Below are positions 14,717 to 23,658 of a stretch of DNA of 41,524 nt, in pieces; positions within the stretch are counted from its first letter, which is position 1; each line of letters begins with the position of its first letter. The notes beneath the pieces are model-generated. The model did no database searches, had not been told where the DNA came from, and worked only from the letters and a program-made list of their open reading frames with translations. Made by a program: the position numbers and the translations under genes. Where the stretch lies: assembly GCA_964436635.1 (NCBI GenBank), contig CAYTDM010000020.1:1-41524 (forward strand), given 5' to 3'. The DNA is from DASRQK01 sp964436635. Its GTDB lineage: Bacteria > Bacteroidota > Bacteroidia > Sphingobacteriales > Sphingobacteriaceae.

Positions 14717-17164
14717 ATGGATATACAATTTGTAGGCGAACACCTGCTTCCTGGTAAAATAGGACAATTTTTTGTAGTACTTTCCTTTGGCAGTGCATTA
14801 CTTGCGCTGATTTCCTATTATTTTTCAACGAAAAACAATGACGATGACTCATGGAAAAAACTGGGCAGAATTGGTTTTTGGTTGAATGCTATCTCAGTTA
14901 TAGGAATCGGAGCTGCCTTATATTACATCATATATAATCACTATTTCGAATACCACTATGCGTACGCGCACTCTTCCATGTCGCTTCCGACTCATTATAT
15001 TATTTCGAGTTTTTGGGAAGGCCAAGAGGGAAGTTTTTGGTTGTGGATGTTTTGGCAAGCCTTGATGGGTGTAGTTTTAGTGTTTAAGGCCAAATCTTGG
15101 GAAAGTCCAGTCATGACCTTTATCATGTTATGCCAGGTGATTTTAGGATCCATGTTATTAGGGGTGGAAGTATTTGGAGAACGTGTAGGAAGTTCCCCAT
15201 TTATTCTCTTAAGAAATGCCATGGAGGGTCCGATATTCTCGAATCCGAATTATTTGAGCATGATTCCGGATGGACGAGGCTTGAATCCTTTGTTACAAAA
15301 TTATTGGATGGTGATTCACCCGCCTACCCTATTTTTAGGATTTGGTGCGATGATCGTGCCTTTTGCCTATGCGGCTGCTGGCCTTTGGCAAAAACGCTAT
15401 AAAGAATGGATGGGTCCAGGGATATCATGGGCATTATTTGCCGTGATGACCTTAGGGGCCGGCATTATCATGGGTTCGTTTTGGGCCTATGAAGCCTTAA
15501 ACTTTGGCGGCTTCTGGGCCTGGGATCCTGTGGAAAATGCTTCCATCATTCCATGGTTGACCCTGATCGCGGCTGTGCACGTCATGATCGCTTTTAAAAA
15601 CTCAGGCCACTCCTACTTTACGGCGACCTTACTCACTATGATTAGTTTTGTACTGGTTATATATGCGTCATTCCTAACGCGAAGCGGCATTTTAGGCGAG
15701 ACATCTGTACACTCCTTTACGGATTTGGGCATGTTCTGGCAATTGGTGCTGTTTAATTTGATCTTCTTAGGGATCATGGTTTGGCTTTTAATTAGGCACA
15801 AAAAAACCATGCCGGGCATGGAGAAAGAGGAGGAATTATATACGAGAGAGTTTTGGTTATTTATCGGCGCGTTGGTGATGACCGTCGCTTGTATTCAAAT
15901 CATTGCGTCGACATCGATTCCGGTATTTAATCGGGCATTTGGCACAAATATCGCACCTCCTGTGGATCCAGTCGCCCATTACAATAAATGGCAAGCAGGT
16001 TTTGCAGTCGTCGTAGGTTTAATTATGGGCTTTAGCCAATTCTTAAAATACAAACGCACAAAATCCATTGATTTTCTAAAAAGTACGTTAGTCGCATTCG
16101 TATTAGCCATCCTGATCACAGCAGGTGCAGTATATATCACAAAAGTGTACACGAACTTCATGTACATATTGATCACTTTCTCTGCTGTGTTTGCCATCAT
16201 CGCGAATGCGCGCATTTTGGCGGATGCCTTTAAAGGAAAATGGAAGTTGGCAGGATCTTCAGTAGCGCATATTGGATTTGCATTGTTATTGATCGGTGCA
16301 TTAGTCGCTGCCGCAACCAATGAAGTCATTTCGAAAAACAGCAGCAATTACATTGCGGTAGCAGGATTTGATCAAGTGGAAGAGCCGGGGGATAATTTGT
16401 TCTTAACAGAAAATGAGCCGGTTCAAATGGGCGACTATACCGTTACCTATGTAGGAGATAGCGTCGCTGCACCAAATGTATATTATAAAATTAATTATGA
16501 ACGCATCGATGAGGAAACAGGGAAGGTTTTAGAAAGTTTCCAATTACGTCCGTTTGCCCAAAACAATCCAGCCATGGGCGGGTTAATCGGCACGCCAGAT
16601 ACGCGTCATTACGTCACCCACGACATTTACACATTGATAACGGCGGCTATGTCGGATACCTTTGCGAAAACTGCTACAGCGCAAAACACGGATGAGCCTG
16701 AAGGCTACGAATCCTTTGAAGAACCGGCTACCTATTCGATTAATGTTGGCGATACCGTTCGATATAGAAATGGATTTATCGTAGTGGATGGGGTGAATCG
16801 AGAGGCCAAAATCGAAAACATTACTCGTCAAGGAGACGATTTGATTGTGGGATTGAAGTTACAAGTGTTTTCTTCAGAAGGCAATAAATTTGAGGCAGAA
16901 CCGCTCTTTATGATTCGAGGAGGAAACACTTTTGATTTTGCGAAGGATGTGCCTGAGCAAGGATTACGCTTCCGTTTTTCGAATATAATGCCGAGTCAAG
17001 ACAAATTGGAGTTAATGGTGTATCAAAAACCTCTACCTGAAAAGAAATGGGTGGTCTTTAAAGCCATTAAGTTCCCATATATTAACTTCTTCTGGGCAGG
17101 CACGATCGTGATGACCGTAGGCTTTTTTATGTCCATCATGAGAAGAAACAAGGAGAAACGATAG
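14717..17164 (+). CDS. ccmF: Cytochrome c maturation heme lyase subunit CcmF
   Basis: Large polytopic inner-membrane protein that attaches heme from CcmE to apocytochrome c. 815 residues with about 14-16 predicted membrane helices. It carries the WWD-type heme-handling motif in NFGGFWAWDPVENAS (about 262-276), flanked by conserved His (for example WMVIHPPTLF near 201 and a His near 293), and a large periplasmic domain at about 545-770 before the last helix. The internal LTRSGILGETSVHSF (about 320-334) is also typical of the family. It directly follows ccmE and precedes a DUF2520 gene by 33 bases, forming a transcript that ends at the terminator 18087-18121. Confidence 0.94.
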   Translation: MDIQFVGEHLLPGKIGQFFVVLSFGSALLALISYYFSTKNNDDDSWKKLGRIGFWLNAISVIGIGAALYYIIYNHYFEYHYAYAHSSMSLPTHYIISSFWEGQEGSFWLWMFWQALMGVVLVFKAKSWESPVMTFIMLCQVILGSMLLGVEVFGERVGSSPFILLRNAMEGPIFSNPNYLSMIPDGRGLNPLLQNYWMVIHPPTLFLGFGAMIVPFAYAAAGLWQKRYKEWMGPGISWALFAVMTLGAGIIMGSFWAYEALNFGGFWAWDPVENASIIPWLTLIAAVHVMIAFKNSGHSYFTATLLTMISFVLVIYASFLTRSGILGETSVHSFTDLGMFWQLVLFNLIFLGIMVWLLIRHKKTMPGMEKEEELYTREFWLFIGALVMTVACIQIIASTSIPVFNRAFGTNIAPPVDPVAHYNKWQAGFAVVVGLIMGFSQFLKYKRTKSIDFLKSTLVAFVLAILITAGAVYITKVYTNFMYILITFSAVFAIIANARILADAFKGKWKLAGSSVAHIGFALLLIGALVAAATNEVISKNSSNYIAVAGFDQVEEPGDNLFLTENEPVQMGDYTVTYVGDSVAAPNVYYKINYERIDEETGKVLESFQLRPFAQNNPAMGGLIGTPDTRHYVTHDIYTLITAAMSDTFAKTATAQNTDEPEGYESFEEPATYSINVGDTVRYRNGFIVVDGVNREAKIENITRQGDDLIVGLKLQVFSSEGNKFEAEPLFMIRGGNTFDFAKDVPEQGLRFRFSNIMPSQDKLELMVYQKPLPEKKWVVFKAIKFPYINFFWAGTIVMTVGFFMSIMRRNKEKR

Positions 17165-17197
17165 AGCAAAACTCGTCAAAAAAAGTTTACTTAGAAC

Positions 17198-18091
17198 ATG
17201 AAAATTTGTTTGATCGGTAGTGGTAATGTAGCCACCCATTTAGGGGGAGCACTCATCCGGAAAGGACACGAGATTATTCAAATCTTTAGCAGACAGCTTG
17301 ATCATGCGGTGGCGCTGAGCGCATCCTTTGCGAAGCAACAACAGGCAGCGGAAAGATCTGCAGAATTACCAGGTGAACAAGCAGGAAGACGGTCAGCAGA
17401 AAGTCCAACTGGACAGCCAGCGGAAGCGATCGATCAGTTAAAAAATATAGATCTAAGCGCCGATCTTTATTTCATTTGTGTTTCAGATTCTGCTATTTCA
17501 GCGGTGATCGAACAGTTACCTAACACCATAAAGGGCATAGTAGTCCACACTTCAGGCAGTACACATATAAACGTGTTCGACCCATATTTAGCAAGGCACT
17601 CGAGTTTAAAATATGGGGTGTTTTATCCTTTGCAAACCTTTACTAAGGAAAAGGAAATCGATTTTTCTGTCATTCCCATAGCATTAGAAGCACCGGAGGC
17701 TGCCGTTTATACGGTATTGGAAAAATTAGCAAAGCAAATAAGCAATGAAGTTTTTGCTTGCAGTTCGGAACAACGTGAAGCCTTACACATAGCTGCAGTT
17801 TTTGCCTGCAATTTTAGCAATTACTTCTTCCACGAGGCGGAGAAACTTCTTGAAAAAAACGGTTTAAGTTTTAACTTAGTGCGTCCACTAATTTTAGAAA
17901 TGGCCCAAAAAGCGCAGGTAATTTCTCCAAGGTTTGGCCAAACGGGACCTGCTGTGCGCAAGGATTGGAATATCGTCAATAAGCACCTGGACTTCCTGGA
18001 CCGAGATCCAACTACAGATCCAAGAATCCGAAGTTTGTATGAGCAACTCAGCTACTTAATCGCTGAAATGAAAGATAATAAGACTAAATAA
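17198..18091 (+). CDS. Rossmann-fold DUF2520 protein
   Basis: A 297-residue cytoplasmic protein with an N-terminal nucleotide-binding Rossmann domain (ICLIGSGNVATHL at 3-15, FICVSDSAI near 92) and a C-terminal helical DUF2520 domain (about 150-290; HIAAVFACNFSNYFFHEAEKL and GPAVRKDW are characteristic). It resembles the F420/NADP-dependent oxidoreductase and 6-phosphogluconate dehydrogenase superfamily. The true reaction is not established. Residues about 47-80 (QQQAAERSAELPGEQAG and RRSAESPTGQPAE) look like an imperfectly duplicated, Ala/Glu/Gln-rich insert between the second strand and the core, absent from a compact Rossmann fold. It ends at a strong bidirectional terminator and converges with the NtrC-type gene. 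Confidence 0.82.
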   Translation: MKICLIGSGNVATHLGGALIRKGHEIIQIFSRQLDHAVALSASFAKQQQAAERSAELPGEQAGRRSAESPTGQPAEAIDQLKNIDLSADLYFICVSDSAISAVIEQLPNTIKGIVVHTSGSTHINVFDPYLARHSSLKYGVFYPLQTFTKEKEIDFSVIPIALEAPEAAVYTVLEKLAKQISNEVFACSSEQREALHIAAVFACNFSNYFFHEAEKLLEKNGLSFNLVRPLILEMAQKAQVISPRFGQTGPAVRKDWNIVNKHLDFLDRDPTTDPRIRSLYEQLSYLIAEMKDNKTK

Positions 18092-18121
18092 CAAACGCGC
18101 TTCGAGAGCGCGTTTGTTATT
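18087..18121. terminator. Bidirectional terminator, DUF2520 / ntrC-type gene
   Basis: A perfect 14-bp stem AATAACAAACGCGC / GCGCGTTTGTTATT with loop TTCGAGA. It begins inside the DUF2520 stop codon and lies 22 bases from the end of the convergent regulator gene, so it can serve both strands. Confidence 0.9.
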
Positions 18122-18143
18122 TATAAAAATAAGGTTATTGGGC

Positions 18144-19517
18144 TTAAAGCTTGAATTTTTTAATCAATTCTCCGGTTTCGTTTTCGCTGCAACCGATGGC
18201 TTTAGCCAGTGCAGTCACATCGCCATGATGCTTTTTCCAATGGTGCCGCAAATAATTCTCCTGCGCTTTATTTGTCAAGGCATCTAAGGAACTTAAATCT
18301 GCATAATTTAGCACCAAGGCTTCATTCAAACCCTGTTGATGCAAACCATTTGCATTCCCAGCAGGATTTGCGTAAGCAAAAACCTCATTTTCAGAAATCA
18401 CCTTATCACTTAAGATAATCATCCTTTCAATGACGTTGCGCAGCTCCCGAATATTCCCCGACCAAGGCAAGTTCTGCAATGCCTTCATGGCCTTATCCGT
18501 AATCTGTTTGATAGGGAAACCGTATTCTTCACAAATTTCTTTGCAAAAATGAGTCGCTAATCCCGGAATATCATCTTGTCGCTCTTTTAAAGGCGGTACG
18601 TGAATCAAAATCACACTTAATCGATGATACAAGTCCATACGGAAATTTCCTTCATCGATTTCCTTCAATAAATCTTTATTGGTAGCGGCGATCACGCGCA
18701 CATTCACTTTAATTTCCTTCTCACCCCCTACCCGAGTAATTTTATTTTCCTGCAAGGCACGGAGCACTTTGGCCTGAGCAGACAAGCTCATATCCCCGAT
18801 TTCGTCTAGGAATAAGGTACCGTTGTTTGCTTGCTCAAATTTCCCAATACGCTGCTTGACAGCCGAAGTAAAGGATCCCTTTTCGTGCCCAAATAACTCA
18901 CTTTCTATCAGTTCAGAAGGAATCGCTGCGCAATTCACTTCAATTAAAGGCGAAGAAGAACGATTGGATTTTTCATGTAACCAACGAGCCACCAGCTCCT
19001 TCCCACTTCCATTCGCACCAGTAATTAACACACGAGCATCGGTAGGCGCAACACGCTCAATGGCTTCCTTAATTCTTGCAATGGGTTCAGAATCTCCCAA
19101 TATCTCTCGAGTCCGAGATACTTTACGTTTTAAAACCTTGGTTTCGGTCACCAAATTACCTCGCTCTAAAGCATTTCGAACGGTAATAAGCAAGCGATTT
19201 AAATCAGGTGGTTTGGAAATAAAATCAAAGGCTCCTTTTTTACTCGCTTCCACCGCAGTTTCTATAGAGCCGTGCCCGGAAATCATGATGAAAGGTAAAT
19301 CTGGGTTGATTTCTAACCCCTTCTCTAACACCTCCATGCCATCCATTTGACTCATCTTAATATCGCATAACACGAGATCTACCTCTTCCTTCTTCAGGAT
19401 AGCCAGTCCATCTGGACCGTTATCGGTATCCAGTACGCGGTATTTTTCGTACTCCAAAATCTCTCTCAACGTCCGACGAATCGCTCGTTCATCGTCTATG
19501 ATTAAAATTGTCGCCAT
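18144..19517 (-). CDS. Sigma-54-dependent response regulator, NtrC family
   Basis: A 457-residue two-component regulator. Receiver domain (1-120) with acidic pocket DDE at 8-10, phosphoacceptor Asp52 (VLCDIKM) and Lys102 (ISKPP). Central AAA+ domain with Walker A GANGSGKE at 167-174, sigma-54 contact loop GSFTSA at 214-219, Walker B TLFLDEIGDM near 235 and arginine-finger region toward 300-355. Short C-terminal Fis-like helix-turn-helix (about 415-455). The contact loop is normally GAFTGA; Ser replaces Ala and, more importantly, the second Gly. No sensor kinase is adjacent, so the signal and targets are unknown. The start is 66 bases from the 3' end of rnpB on the same strand, with no terminator visible between. 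Confidence 0.93.
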   Translation of the reverse strand: MATILIIDDERAIRRTLREILEYEKYRVLDTDNGPDGLAILKKEEVDLVLCDIKMSQMDGMEVLEKGLEINPDLPFIMISGHGSIETAVEASKKGAFDFISKPPDLNRLLITVRNALERGNLVTETKVLKRKVSRTREILGDSEPIARIKEAIERVAPTDARVLITGANGSGKELVARWLHEKSNRSSSPLIEVNCAAIPSELIESELFGHEKGSFTSAVKQRIGKFEQANNGTLFLDEIGDMSLSAQAKVLRALQENKITRVGGEKEIKVNVRVIAATNKDLLKEIDEGNFRMDLYHRLSVILIHVPPLKERQDDIPGLATHFCKEICEEYGFPIKQITDKAMKALQNLPWSGNIRELRNVIERMIILSDKVISENEVFAYANPAGNANGLHQQGLNEALVLNYADLSSLDALTNKAQENYLRHHWKKHHGDVTALAKAIGCSENETGELIKKFKL

Positions 19518-19554
19518 TCAATTTGGATTTAAGTAAACTGGTAAATGATCCTAC

Positions 19555-19579
19555 GCATTTAGTAATATGCATTTAGTAA
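19555..19579. repeat. Short direct repeat between rnpB and the NtrC-type gene
   Basis: GCATTTAGTAA occurs twice (19555-19565 and 19569-19579), a period of 14 bases, in the 66-base gap between the RNase P RNA 3' end and the regulator start codon. It may be a binding site for a regulator of the NtrC-type gene, or chance. Confidence 0.3.
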
Positions 19580-19583
19580 AAAA

Positions 19584-20014
19584 GAAGTAAACCCTATAAG
19601 CCGGATTCTGTCTTGTATTTCTACAAGTTCTATCATTTATCTAGGCCGAACATCACTGTTCGGCTCAAGCAACCTACCCATCACAGGTTCACTTAACGTG
19701 AAGGCAGCGAGCCACTACCAAACCTGTGACCTATTTGGTCTTACAACCCCCGGGGTTTACCGCAATGCTTGTCGCCAAGCAAGGCCGTGAGCTCTTACCT
19801 CACGTTTTCACCCTTACCTTCTGTTTGGAGTTACCTCTAAGCAAAAGGCGGTATACTTTCTGTGGCACTATTCCGTACAAATGAAGGCCTGACCCTAAGA
19901 TCAGGCACCAAATTCATCCTTCCCGTTAGGAAGCGGGGCGCTCTATGTTGTCCGGACTTTCCTCTTTTCTGCTTGGCAAACACCTACAGAACAGCGATAG
20001 AACGGGTTCACTTC
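19584..20014 (-). ncRNA. rnpB: RNase P RNA, bacterial class A
   Basis: Catalytic RNA of RNase P, which cuts the 5' leader from pre-tRNAs. The minus strand contains the conserved 5' core GAGGAAAGTCCGGAC and the 3' core ACAGAATCCGGCTTATAGGG. The ends are set by helix P1: GAAGTGAACCC at the 5' end (20014-20004) pairs with GGGTTTACTTC at the 3' end (19594-19584), with one G-U pair. The total is 431 nt, at the long end for the class. A good promoter ends four bases upstream. This RNA fills the only long stretch without a protein gene. Confidence 0.96.
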
Positions 20015-20018
20015 AATG

Positions 20019-20050
20019 CAAATATATCAAATTTTTTACCGAATTATCAA
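20019..20050 (-). promoter_or_regulatory. rnpB promoter (Bacteroidota type)
   Basis: On the minus strand: TTG (20050-20048), 21 bases, TATATTTG (20026-20019), then four bases to the predicted RNA 5' end at 20014. This fits TTG-N(17-23)-TAnnTTTG. The TTG lies within the last codons of the upstream MG2-type gene, so rnpB starts inside the end of that operon. Confidence 0.75.
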
Positions 20051-22435
20051 CTCTGATCTGCCTTTAATCGGTCGACCTTGAGCATCCAATCCTTCTACCT
20101 CAACGATATACGTTCCATTCATGGAAGAGGTCATCACTGAAATTACGACATCATCTTTGCCATTTACTTGCAATTGATCATTCCAGTATAAGACATTTCT
20201 GAAATCTGGGATTCGGTCACTCAAGCGTGTAGATGCAGTTGCTCCATCCGTTGCTGTTGTTTGCGAAGCGTAATTCGGTATGAAAAAATCACGTTTAACT
20301 TGGTATCCATCGAATTCCACCATAATGGATTCACTGGTTAACTGAAAATCTTTTAAATCCCCCTGATACGTTTTAAAACTGACCACACCTGGGAAAGATA
20401 ATGGGCCATAATAGAAATTACTGGTAATGATCGCGATTTCCTTGACTTTCTTAGGATCGTAATTGATGATTTGAGAAAAATCGAGAATCGGCACCCCATC
20501 TAATAATACGAGTGGATTTTGGTCAAAATATAAATTCGTGCGCTTATTATGCACCCTAAATTGGTAGTTGTTATTTCTTCGTAACACCATGACTTCAGGA
20601 ATGTACTCTTTCAGCACTTCTTCCATTAATACGAAACGTGTATAATCATCTAAACGATAGATGCGGTCGGCTTCGCCATAAAATGGTGAGCGGTACTTCA
20701 TAGCTGTACTATCGAAATTTGCTCTTTCCTTTCTGAAATACGCATTTTCCGTTTGTACACCGATATTATAATCAGAAATCCAGTTTTCCAAATTCTCTGG
20801 AATTCCGGCGTAGGGCAGTACTTCGTGAGTATTTCCTTTCGCTTGTTTAACAAACCCATAATCTTCCAATTGAGGATGCGACGTTTTTGCGTCAAAGCTT
20901 AAGCCTGAATAAGACGAAAGCACGACATTATGCTTTCCAAATATGGGGTCCACATGAAAAATGGCTTCCCCTTTTTCATTAGTTTTACTTAAATAAAGCC
21001 GCTCATTTTTGCCGGGAATGGCCAAAAAGAAATACTCGTTCTGAATCGGTCTGTTTTGCTTATTAGTGATTGAAAATTGAATCGTTTGATACGCATCTAC
21101 ACCATTGCTAACAGATTGGATGGTGATGGCATTTTCTGGTCGCTGCGCAATTAAATATGGATGATTCACTTCCCAAGGCTTTCCATCTGACAAACGCAGT
21201 TTTTCAGCCATCACACCGCCATCAAAAGCCACTCCATTGGCGGCCAATAAACGATCGACCAGGAAGCTATTCTGAAGACCTTCCGTTGCAATTTCAGGTT
21301 TTTTGTATACAGATACACTTAAGTTAGCAGGCCCTCCAATAGAGCTGGTATGCAACTTAATTTGTCCTTCACTGCGCGCATTAAATTGATTGGAAACAGG
21401 AAATGTAATCGCCGTATTTAAAGCATTCGGCGCTCCACGCAATACAAAACGGCTGGCAACTTTTTTACCATTTTGATGGATTTCGAACCATAAACCACCT
21501 TGAATCGTCGACTGAACTTCTATTTCTCGCAAATCTGTCGAGCCATCTAAATTAAGAGGTTGATTAGAAATAGTCTTCCCGAATTGTTGAATAACCAATC
21601 GTACATCACCCGTTAATCTACCATCCCAATATGTAAACACTCGGTAAGAATTGGCTGAATTGCCCGCATCCACCTTTAATCCAGGAAGATTGGATACTGC
21701 GTTTGGCCACTCAATATCTAACAAACTGCCATCTTTAAAACGCACATAAGCGGTGTATTCCTGCCCAGACCTTGGAGTGAAATCCATCAGGCCTGCACCA
21801 TCGATCGTAGAGTGATATTCATACACCTCATCCCCAGATTTTGTTTGCACAAATACTGTAAAAGGAAACTGCTCAATATGTAAACCCTGTGTATAATAGG
21901 CGACTCGATTTGCTTTTCCAAGCACTAAATTCCCTCCTTCAGGTTGTATGATTACTTGAGGTTTGGCGGCGGCCAAAGCTGTTCGAAAGCCCGGTTCCAT
22001 AGGATTTACAATCTTTAAAAGGCGTTTATTAACCTCAAAAGAAGTAGAAGGATTGGTATACGTTAACAACCAATACTCACCGCTGCTTAAGTTTCCAGGA
22101 ATAAAAAATGACCCTCCTTGGGTAGCTTGCTGTGCCATAACAACACGGTTTTCCAGCACTTTTTTCCCGCTTAAATCCACCAAGTCAATATAAGCGACTC
22201 GGTTTGTCCCATAAAAAGGCATGGAAGTGTATAAATCGTAGGCATAGATGTTAAACCAAGCGATTTCACCTGGAATGTATACATCTTTATTTAAATGGGT
22301 ATATAATCGTTCCTTCGAAACGTTCGTGTTTTGGCCCCACACCTGTACACTGACAGCATTTAACATCATCAGTATTAAGATGCTGTATACAAAGTTTTTA
22401 TTTTGGATAAATCTTTTCATAATTGACTGCTCCAT
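20036..22435 (-). CDS. Secreted MG2-domain protein with C-terminal TonB-plug-like domain
   Basis: About 799 residues from the ATG at 22435, which overlaps the DUF4249 stop codon (TAATG), implying coupled translation. The ATG at 22420 (MKRFIQNK) is an equally good signal-peptide start. Hydrophobic segment YSILILMMLNAVSVQVWG, then an alpha-2-macroglobulin MG2-like domain (LYTHLNKDVYIPGEIAWFNIYAYD), Ig-like middle regions with QPEGGNLVLGKANRVAYY, and near the C-terminus NPLVLLDGVPILDFSQIINYD ... IAIITSNFYYGPLSFPGVVSF, which resembles the plug of TonB receptors but has no barrel after it. The plug-like part may dock on a partner in the outer membrane, perhaps the receptor encoded upstream. Function unknown. 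Confidence 0.8.
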   Translation of the reverse strand: MEQSIMKRFIQNKNFVYSILILMMLNAVSVQVWGQNTNVSKERLYTHLNKDVYIPGEIAWFNIYAYDLYTSMPFYGTNRVAYIDLVDLSGKKVLENRVVMAQQATQGGSFFIPGNLSSGEYWLLTYTNPSTSFEVNKRLLKIVNPMEPGFRTALAAAKPQVIIQPEGGNLVLGKANRVAYYTQGLHIEQFPFTVFVQTKSGDEVYEYHSTIDGAGLMDFTPRSGQEYTAYVRFKDGSLLDIEWPNAVSNLPGLKVDAGNSANSYRVFTYWDGRLTGDVRLVIQQFGKTISNQPLNLDGSTDLREIEVQSTIQGGLWFEIHQNGKKVASRFVLRGAPNALNTAITFPVSNQFNARSEGQIKLHTSSIGGPANLSVSVYKKPEIATEGLQNSFLVDRLLAANGVAFDGGVMAEKLRLSDGKPWEVNHPYLIAQRPENAITIQSVSNGVDAYQTIQFSITNKQNRPIQNEYFFLAIPGKNERLYLSKTNEKGEAIFHVDPIFGKHNVVLSSYSGLSFDAKTSHPQLEDYGFVKQAKGNTHEVLPYAGIPENLENWISDYNIGVQTENAYFRKERANFDSTAMKYRSPFYGEADRIYRLDDYTRFVLMEEVLKEYIPEVMVLRRNNNYQFRVHNKRTNLYFDQNPLVLLDGVPILDFSQIINYDPKKVKEIAIITSNFYYGPLSFPGVVSFKTYQGDLKDFQLTSESIMVEFDGYQVKRDFFIPNYASQTTATDGATASTRLSDRIPDFRNVLYWNDQLQVNGKDDVVISVMTSSMNGTYIVEVEGLDAQGRPIKGRSELIIR

Positions 22436-23646
22436 TAATCTTCTGTCCAATAAGCTGGTCGTTCTAATTGACCATAAAATCTACAATCTACACATCTTGC
22501 TGGTGCATAATTCACATCGGTTGGAAATGCACTGGCAGGATTGGCGTAAATGTACCAGCCTGGTAAGTAGCCCGGAAATTGGTTAAAAAACGGCATAGCA
22601 TCCGCAATCTTAACCGTATCGGTTATTCGACAACCATTATAGAATGGAATATCCTTAATCCCCATCCATTGCATGGGCAAATGAAAATTATTAATAAATA
22701 TGCGTTTTTCAGTAGGTTGCAACACTTCAACAAAGCCAATGACCTTTTCTAAAGGATCGTTGACATTTCGGATGTTCCCATTGATTTCACTTGGCATCAC
22801 GCCGAAGATATCGCCTATCTGCTCGGAATTTTTCTTAATTAATTCCCAGAAATTATACGCTTCAGGACTGATGGCATATTGCTTCACCAGAATGGAATAC
22901 CTTAAGCTGATCTTTTCTGAATAATTCGGGATGGATTGAACAGGCATTTTGAATATTTTATTCTCTGCAAATTCTCTGGTCGAAGCGATCAAAATATTTC
23001 TTGACTGATCAAATCGAAAACAGCTGCCATAGTTCAAATTATCTGGAGTTATGAGCGCCAACTCACCATTTTGAATAAAAACAGTCGGTTGAACTGGTGA
23101 ATTAAATCTCCAAGCTTCTTTAAATTCCCAACGATAATACGGCGTGGCATGGTTCGCATCATCACTGGAAACTAAAATTTCAATTCCATCGTCTTTTATT
23201 TCATATTCTACGTTTTGAATCTCTCCGCTTTGCAATGCTTTTGCGGGTTGGGATTCGTATACATCCTGTCCTACCTGTATTCTAACAAAATACGTTTGGT
23301 TAGGGTCAAGTGCACCATGAACGATCTCATATACCCCGGAACTCGGGTTGTATTGAGCCGGATAACTTTGATTCGCAGAAGATACTATAGAAACATTCGC
23401 TGTTCGAACCGGACCCGAAGGTTGGCGATAGGAGTTTGTCCCATCTTCCCGAACAATCGGGCTTGAAAATGCTATTTTAAAATTTGAACTTCCACTAATG
23501 TCAATAAATCCATCTACCACCAAAATGGCGTCGGCATCCCTGACATCCAAATCTGGAGTATAAGGATCTCTACAAGCTTGAATTCCCATTAAAAGGAATA
23601 ACATCCAAGCTGCTAATTTATATATATGATGTCTACGAGCTTTCAT
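22435..23646 (-). CDS. DUF4249 outer-membrane lipoprotein
   Basis: A 403-residue predicted lipoprotein: Arg/Lys-rich start, hydrophobic LAAWMLFLLMG, lipobox ending IQAC (Cys25), then RDPYTPDLDVRDADAILVVDGFIDISG, the N-terminal pattern of DUF4249. Beta-rich middle with Ig-like strands. The C-terminus has ARCVDCRFYGQLERPAYW, whose CxxC is usual for this family. DUF4249 genes nearly always sit beside a CarboxypepD-plug TonB receptor, as here (13 bases downstream of it), and the lipoprotein probably assists that receptor at the cell surface. The ligand is unknown. Its stop overlaps the next start. Confidence 0.85.
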   Translation of the reverse strand: MKARRHHIYKLAAWMLFLLMGIQACRDPYTPDLDVRDADAILVVDGFIDISGSSNFKIAFSSPIVREDGTNSYRQPSGPVRTANVSIVSSANQSYPAQYNPSSGVYEIVHGALDPNQTYFVRIQVGQDVYESQPAKALQSGEIQNVEYEIKDDGIEILVSSDDANHATPYYRWEFKEAWRFNSPVQPTVFIQNGELALITPDNLNYGSCFRFDQSRNILIASTREFAENKIFKMPVQSIPNYSEKISLRYSILVKQYAISPEAYNFWELIKKNSEQIGDIFGVMPSEINGNIRNVNDPLEKVIGFVEVLQPTEKRIFINNFHLPMQWMGIKDIPFYNGCRITDTVKIADAMPFFNQFPGYLPGWYIYANPASAFPTDVNYAPARCVDCRFYGQLERPAYWTED

Positions 23647-23658
23647 AAGAATTCGCTA

